From Gaeumannomyces sp. JS-464 (taxonomy: Eukaryota > Ascomycota > Sordariomycetes > Magnaporthales > Magnaporthaceae): a DNA stretch of 64,000 bases. Shown one piece after another: positions 58,795 through 64,000 of this stretch. The stretch covers positions 11,241,501 through 11,305,500 of the forward strand of contig NGZR01000001.1 in the NCBI GenBank assembly GCA_002197995.1, in the 5' to 3' direction. Position numbers and translations under genes: made by a program. The notes under the pieces were generated by a model. The model was not told the origin of the DNA and did not search any database. It worked only from the letters and a program-made list of their open reading frames with translations. The stretch's first letter is position 1; each line of letters begins with the position of its first letter.

Positions 58795-59686
58795 CACGCT
58801 TGTAAATACGAGAGACGAAAAGGACGGCAGGAGACCAGGGGAATCGAGGTAGTAGCGGCGGTCCGTTTGTGGCGACCGCTCTGAATGAGCCGGGTAGCGC
58901 GGGCGCCTACCTGTAGGCAACGGACCAACAGGCCAGACATGGTCCACTGACGGGAGCGGGGTAACGCGGAAAATGCACCATGGAGCACCACGTGACTGAA
59001 ATATGGCCTTAAAGCTATGGCGGAGCAAACCAAAAAGGGGCCCCACCACTACCGTGGAAGCGATCACTGCGATCAAGCCGAAGCTTTCCTGGTTATCGCT
59101 TACCTAGGTTGAGCTACCCGGTGGTTGAGCGCCGAGCTGGCAAAATTGCTTATAATATATAGGAACAGAACGCCCGGGTGATCGAGCAAGCTCGCAAATT
59201 CGGGATTTGCTGAGCTGTTCGACGCCATGCAGATACTATCTCTGCACTTTCGCCCAGCCTGGGTGGATGGCACCAAGAATTATTGGGCGAGGTGCCAGCC
59301 TACAGGCTCTGCACAAGTTGTTACATACATGCTGCTACGGCGCATTGAGAGGCTATTGGCTCGACATCAATCCTTCCTGCCGCCACAGGCGAAAGGGGCC
59401 ACTTCCATGGTGCGGACGGGAAGGTGGAGGGGAGCGAGTACACTGATGGGGGTTCCTGGGTGATGACGAGGAGGACAGGGGCCCGGTCGAGCTGCGGGTG
59501 GAGAGTGAACTGAGTGAAGCGGACGCGGGGTGGCTCGAGCATGAGGTTGTTGAGAACGAGCTGAGTGGTGAGAGTGGTGGCACTTTGTACTATCCTGACG
59601 ATTGAAGCGAAACATAATGGCACGGGGTAGAGTAACGGCCGTTCGTCGTATGTCGTTGGAAAGGGCGAGCAAAAGCAGACGGCAAA
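58795..59686. other. Intergenic, nothing recognised
   Basis: Upstream flank of the kinase pseudogene and downstream flank of the 5S gene. The short open frames on both strands show no domain. Confidence 0.5.
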
Positions 59687-59805
59687 ACATACAACACCGA
59701 GGATTCCCCAGTGGTCACCCACCTGAGTACTAGTTCGGCCCTCACTGGTTTGACTAGGGGAGAGCGGACGGGATCCCGTATATTCCAGTGGGTATGGTCG
59801 TATGT
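59687..59805 (-). rRNA. 5S ribosomal RNA, complete
   Basis: A 119-base gene on the - strand. It begins ACATACGACCATACC and ends TGTTGTATGT, with the conserved 5S core in between: GATCCCGTCCGCTCTCC, the AACTAGTACT loop and GGTGGGTGACCAC. The first and last bases pair into helix I. A TTTT run directly follows the 3' end, the usual polymerase III terminator. Single dispersed 5S genes are normal in filamentous ascomycetes. A truncated copy is at 28,923-28,981. Confidence 0.97.
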
Positions 59806-61657
59806 GTCAGTTACCGGCTGGCGGGTCAGCTATGGCAGAACCGTAGACTTGATAGGTGTGCCGGCCCGCGGGAATGTGTAATCGTCGAACCACTTGGCAC
59901 AAGATTCTAGACGTCCTCCCAAGTACGTGAAAGGAAAAGGAGCGCGAAAGAGGCCGTGTGGATGAAGGGAGAAGACAAGGGTTCAAGCCTGGGAGCAAGG
60001 AGGAAAGATACTTTCTTTGCTGTAGCGGGCCGGCATATTAGCTCGGGGTTTTACTCTCCGCATCACAAAGCGAACGACAGGGCCTCCCGAAAGCAGATAA
60101 ACATTACGGCAGGTATAGCCGATGGAACCGCGCCGAGCGGCGGCCAACGACGTTGCAGCGGCGACGAAGGGAACCCTTCCTCCCATCCCCGAACTCTTGT
60201 TTGCCTTTGAACTTGTTCAGGCTCCCGACCCGTGAGGGGAGGTGGCCGCGGCAGGCCACGAACTCCTCCCGAGTGAGGGACATGAGGCAAAGAAGAGCCC
60301 GTCTTGGCGTTAGATGCTCCCTGAACGCGCTCTATCGCGTTCTATGTATGTGCACAGGGTCCGACGGAGCCGACGGGGTAGTGACGCGCCCTGCGTGCAC
60401 GTCCATCTTGGCCATCGCTTTTCGTTCCGCGTCTCTCCGGGATCCGGAAGGGCGCGCACACAAAAGACACAGCCTGGGTCGTCCCCTAAGCACAGAATCT
60501 GTCGACCTCGGACCACGTCTGGCCACCAAAAATTATGGTCTCCCGCCGGAGAGCTCTATTGGTCGGTAGTAAGTTGGTAGGCAGGTATCAAAACAGATGC
60601 CCGAGGGAGGAGACGGCTGTTGCTTCCGGGTGTACAACCGGAGCGCCCGCCGCATCACGGCCCAGGAGCCAGTGCCCCATGAACGACCTTAACGAGATGT
60701 GGCCGCCCGTTTTAGGCCGGCTGAGGAGCAAGGGACCGTCCCCGGACAGCGATGCAGTCCGCCGACATTTGGATCCGAGGCCCAGCAGGACGGTCAACCA
60801 CCTGCCCCGGAACGTGATATGTTGACAGGGAGACGAGGCGTGGGTGAAGCTTCCGCCAAGGCATGAAATTGTCGAGCTGGAAAAGCAGCGAGCGGCATGG
60901 AATTGATAATAAAGCGGGGACAGGTTCGCGCTCAAGGAAAAAAAGAGATTTACAGGCCCGCCGCGGCTATTAGGATTGAAGGGAGTATGGCGAGTATTGC
61001 TTGCACCACGCGGGACACGGCGAGGCAAAGGTTTCCCTGGCCGGCGTCAAGTCCCTTTAGGATGGAGCTCTCATGGCCATAATCACGGCCCTCGGGACGG
61101 GAGAGGCGGAGGCTTCGCCCCCCTCGGATAGCTTCCGAGCGTCATCCGATATACGAGAGAGACCCGAGGATGGGCAAGGCATGCTCCTGGCAAGAACCGC
61201 AGTACCCGTTCCCCACATGACGTAGGGCAACTGCCGCCTTGAACTAACAATTTCATTTCTTTCGTATTTCCAAGCTCCGCCCCGACTCCACGCCGAGCGG
61301 GAGACGGTGCAATAGCGGGCAAAACAGGAAGATCGTCATGTGTCCCGGACGGCGTGGGCGGACCTCCCCCGCCTCGGGAACAGGCCGAGTGCTGCGCCGG
61401 ATACGAGCTTGGCCGGTGCGAGAGAAGACGCGGATTTCTGTTGTGTTGAGCGCGCGATTACACGACGGGCACAATATTAGATGCTCGGGATAGGACATTC
61501 GTCCTTGTGATATATAGGCATATATAAGAAACCCTCTTACCCTCTCAGCAATGCTCAGACTCGTCGTCCCGTGGCATCTCGGAGCAACCTTGGTTGCACA
61601 GAGAGACCGCTGCCACACAGGTGCGTGCCCGGCCAACAGCGAGATACATCCACCGAC
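59806..61657. other. Intergenic, nothing recognised
   Basis: No gene recognised between the 5S gene and the glycoside hydrolase. Open frames at 60,150-61,080 are short and overlap on both strands. The promoter of the hydrolase occupies the right end. Confidence 0.5.
61519..61526 (+). promoter_or_regulatory. Probable TATA box of the glycoside hydrolase gene
   Basis: CATATATAAG lies about 130 bases upstream of the ATG at 61,658, a common spacing for regulated fungal secreted-enzyme genes. A second TATATA is a few bases upstream (61,511). Confidence 0.45.
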
Positions 61658-64000
61658 ATGAAACTGGGACCGCTTGCCTGGGCGGCAGCCGCCGTCCTCG
61701 GCAGCCTTGCCTCTGCCTCGACCAACAACCAAGCGGGCTCGCCATTCAGCGGCGGCACTTTCGAACGGCCATCGTCCCTCGTCCGGCCGCGCTTCCGGTA
61801 CTGGCTGCCTGACTCGAGCGCCGACCCGAAGTGCTGAAAGCGGACATCGCGTCGGCGCCGGCGGCGTCGAGCTCCTCCCCTTCTTCCAGTACGGCGGCCG
61901 GATCGGCGCCATGCCGCCCGCCGCCGACTGGTCCGCATCCAACTTCGGGACGCCGCAGTTCAGCACCGTCTTCCGCGCTGCGCTCGAGGCCCACCACGAG
62001 CACGGCATGGTCATGGGCTTTGCCATCGGGCCCAACCAAGGCCAGGGAGTGCCCGCACGCGCCGACGACGGGGGCCTGTAGTGGGATCTGGTTCCCTTCA
62101 CCGCGGCCGTGGGGTCGGGCGGGTCCTTCCATGGCGTGGTGCTAGGCTGGGGGGCGAGCTGGTGTCTGTCGTGACTGCGGCCGTCGTGTCGCAAAAGACC
62201 ATCGCGAAGCAGGTGTCCAGCGATTGGCGGCCCGTCAGCGTCACGTATGATCAGTGCGTGTTGCGCCACGACAGCCTTACCGAGAGGACCTCGTCCATCT
62301 CCAACGCGACGGGAGAGCTATCCTTGACGCTGCCCGTCGGCTCGAACTCGACAAGCTGCCGCCTATTTGCCTTTTACCAGAGGCTTTCCTTGAACAGAAA
62401 CCTCAATTTAAGAGCGGCTCAGCACACGCCATCTTCGACAATGGATCTTCCGTTGTGAACCATTTCTCCAGTGCCGGCGCCCGGGTGGTGGCAAAGTTCT
62501 GGGAGGACCACATCCTTACCGACTCGACCAAGGAGCTATTGGCCAAGGTCGGCAATTACGGTGCGGTTTTCTCTGGCGCCTCCATGTTTGACTGGCCCCT
62601 GCTGACGAACCCCTTGACAGCGTGGGAGGATAGCGTCGAGGTCAACCCCAACATCTCCTGGTCAAAGTCTCTCGCAGGGCGCTTCCAGAAGCTCACGGGA
62701 TACCGCATCGAGCCGTTTCTGCCCCTTTTTACGTTCCAGCAGAACAACCTGGCCACCCAGGCCGCAGCTCCCGGCCTGTTCCAGTGCCTCCTCGACTCCC
62801 CGGGCCAGGGCGCCGGCTACCTGAACGACTGCCGTACTGTTCTGGCCGACGGATATCGAGAATATCTCCACGCCTTGACCAACTGGACCAACGGCGCTCT
62901 GAAACTTTAGCTCTCGGCGCAGCCCGGATACAACCCGCCGCTCGACATGGTGGCTACAGTCCCAGATGTGGACGCGCCCGAGTGCGAGAGCTTGGGCTTC
63001 GTGGACGACATCGACTTGCACCGCCAGTTCTCCGGGCCAGCGAACCTGGCCGGGAAGCGCGTCATTTCGAACGAGCTCGGCGCCGTGGAGCTGCTTACAG
63101 GTACCTCCTCTCGAACCTCGTGTCCTCGGCTAACCGAGGCTTCGCCGGCGGCGTCAACTAGTACGTCATCTACAGGCAGTCGTACACGGGGAACTACTAC
63201 GCGACGTCTTGGCCCGGCTACACCGCCTTCGGCTACCTCTTCTCGGAGCTCTACCCGAACAAGCAGCCGTCTTGGGACCACGGCCTCGCGGACGTCCTCG
63301 ACTATCTGGGCAGAACGCAGCGGGTCCAGCAGTCCGGCGTCCCGAGGATTGACGTGGCGGTATTCAATAAGCAGTCGGTGTCGTCGCCGTTCGCGGTCGG
63401 GTACGGATCGGCCGATCTGCAGGAAAACGGTTGGTCGCGCTCGTCAACGCTCTTTCGCTCCGCCCGGATGCTAATATTAGGGGGCGTGTGCGTGTGTGTG
63501 TGTAGGGTGGACGTACTCATATATATCACCAGACAATTTCGACCTGCCCCAGGCCACCATCAGAGATGGCGTGCTTGGGCCGGGCGGTCCGGCGTGGAGG
63601 GCTATCGTGATCCAAAGCAACCAGAATCTGACTTTGGGCGCCGTCTCGAACCTCCAGCAGTATGCCGGGGCCGGCCTCCCCGTTATACTCAGCGGCGGCT
63701 CCCCCGGCTACTATCCCAAAAGGACGGAGGGACGAGGGAGGATTTCTTAAGTCGCTCTCGACACTGATGTCGAGCGCCAATGTCCACCAGGTCGCTGCTG
63801 GTGGCGCGGCGGAGCTTCTCTCTTCGCTCGGCTCAAGCCCTCAGGTCGAAGCCAGAAGCAACGGCCCTGGGTACACGACATGGCAAGAATCGGCGGCGGA
63901 CGAGGTCGACTACGCGTTTGTGTACTGCGACCTGCCACCGGCGTCCGGGGAAATCGTCGTCTCGAGCACCAAGCGGCCGTACCTCTTGGACGCCTGGACG
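61658..64000 (+). pseudogene. Secreted glycoside hydrolase (GH106-like), broken, partial
   Basis: ATG 61,658 opens a signal peptide (MKLGPLAWAAAAVLGSLASA). The body reads FRYWLPDSSADP, ADIASA, GAGGVELLPFFQYGGRIGAM, MVMGFAIGPNQGQGVPARA, FDWPLLTNPLTAWEDS, RGFAGGVN and SYTGNYYATSWPGYTAFGYL. This resembles large fungal secreted enzymes related to alpha-L-rhamnosidases (GH106-like); the exact activity is not certain. An intron at 63,430-63,505 (GTTGGT...GTGTAG, with a GT repeat) restores ENGWTYSYISPDNF. Three in-frame TAG codons (62,079, 62,908 and 63,159) fall where Gln is expected (GL-Q-WDLVPF, KL-Q-LSAQ, VN-Q-YV). There are also frame slips near 61,825, 61,850, 62,145, 62,390, 63,095 and 63,748. 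The gene runs off the window. Confidence 0.75.

Noticed and set aside
59975..59995. tRNA B-box-like sequence GGGTTCAAGCC
   Set aside because: No matching A-box, acceptor stem or T-stem pairing around it.

Overview
The window comes from a filamentous ascomycete (Pezizomycotina, most likely a sordariomycete). The evidence is short GT...AG introns with CTAAC-like branch sites, a dispersed single-copy 5S rRNA gene, a NACHT-ankyrin NLR gene of fungal type, and a block of transposons mutated in the manner of repeat-induced point mutation (RIP: C to T and G to A transitions, stop codons everywhere, CpA/TpG scarce). I could not assign a species.

Layout. 1-14,352 is GC-rich sequence without a recognisable gene, full of microsatellites and homopolymer tracts. 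14,353-15,656 (+) is tubulin-folding cofactor B. 21,527-23,317 (+) is a PA-TM-RING ubiquitin ligase. 25,693-27,417 (+) is a fungal seven-helix membrane protein of unknown function. 29,853-35,224 (-) is an NLR with an alpha/beta-hydrolase, a NACHT ATPase and ankyrin repeats. 36,019-56,349 is a nested transposon island. 56,416-57,090 (-) is a conserved fungal gene with a premature stop, 57,835-58,794 (-) is an APH-type kinase pseudogene, 59,687-59,805 (-) is a complete 5S rRNA gene, and 61,658 to the window end (+) is a broken secreted glycoside hydrolase.

The transposon island can be read as a sequence of insertions because target-site duplications (TSDs) are preserved. A solo LTR (36,019-39,843, TSD CTTGC) is split by a PIF/Harbinger DNA transposon (36,293-39,701, TSD TAA) that carries a DDE transposase relic and a Myb/SANT-like partner gene on opposite strands. 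About 1 kb downstream a Ty3/gypsy chromovirus of the same LTR family (40,824-56,349, TSD AACGG) is interrupted by a second, different chromovirus (42,408-50,575, TSD CTACA). Both retroelements are dead.

Two kinds of damage should be kept apart. Genes to the right of the island carry in-frame stops that all fit C to T changes in CAG/CAA codons, as expected if RIP spread into flanking genes. Separately, several otherwise well-conserved GC-rich genes (cofactor B, the seven-helix protein, the ankyrin part of the NLR, the glycoside hydrolase) show one- or two-base frame slips, which look more like assembly indels than biology. Only the PA-TM-RING gene reads cleanly from end to end.
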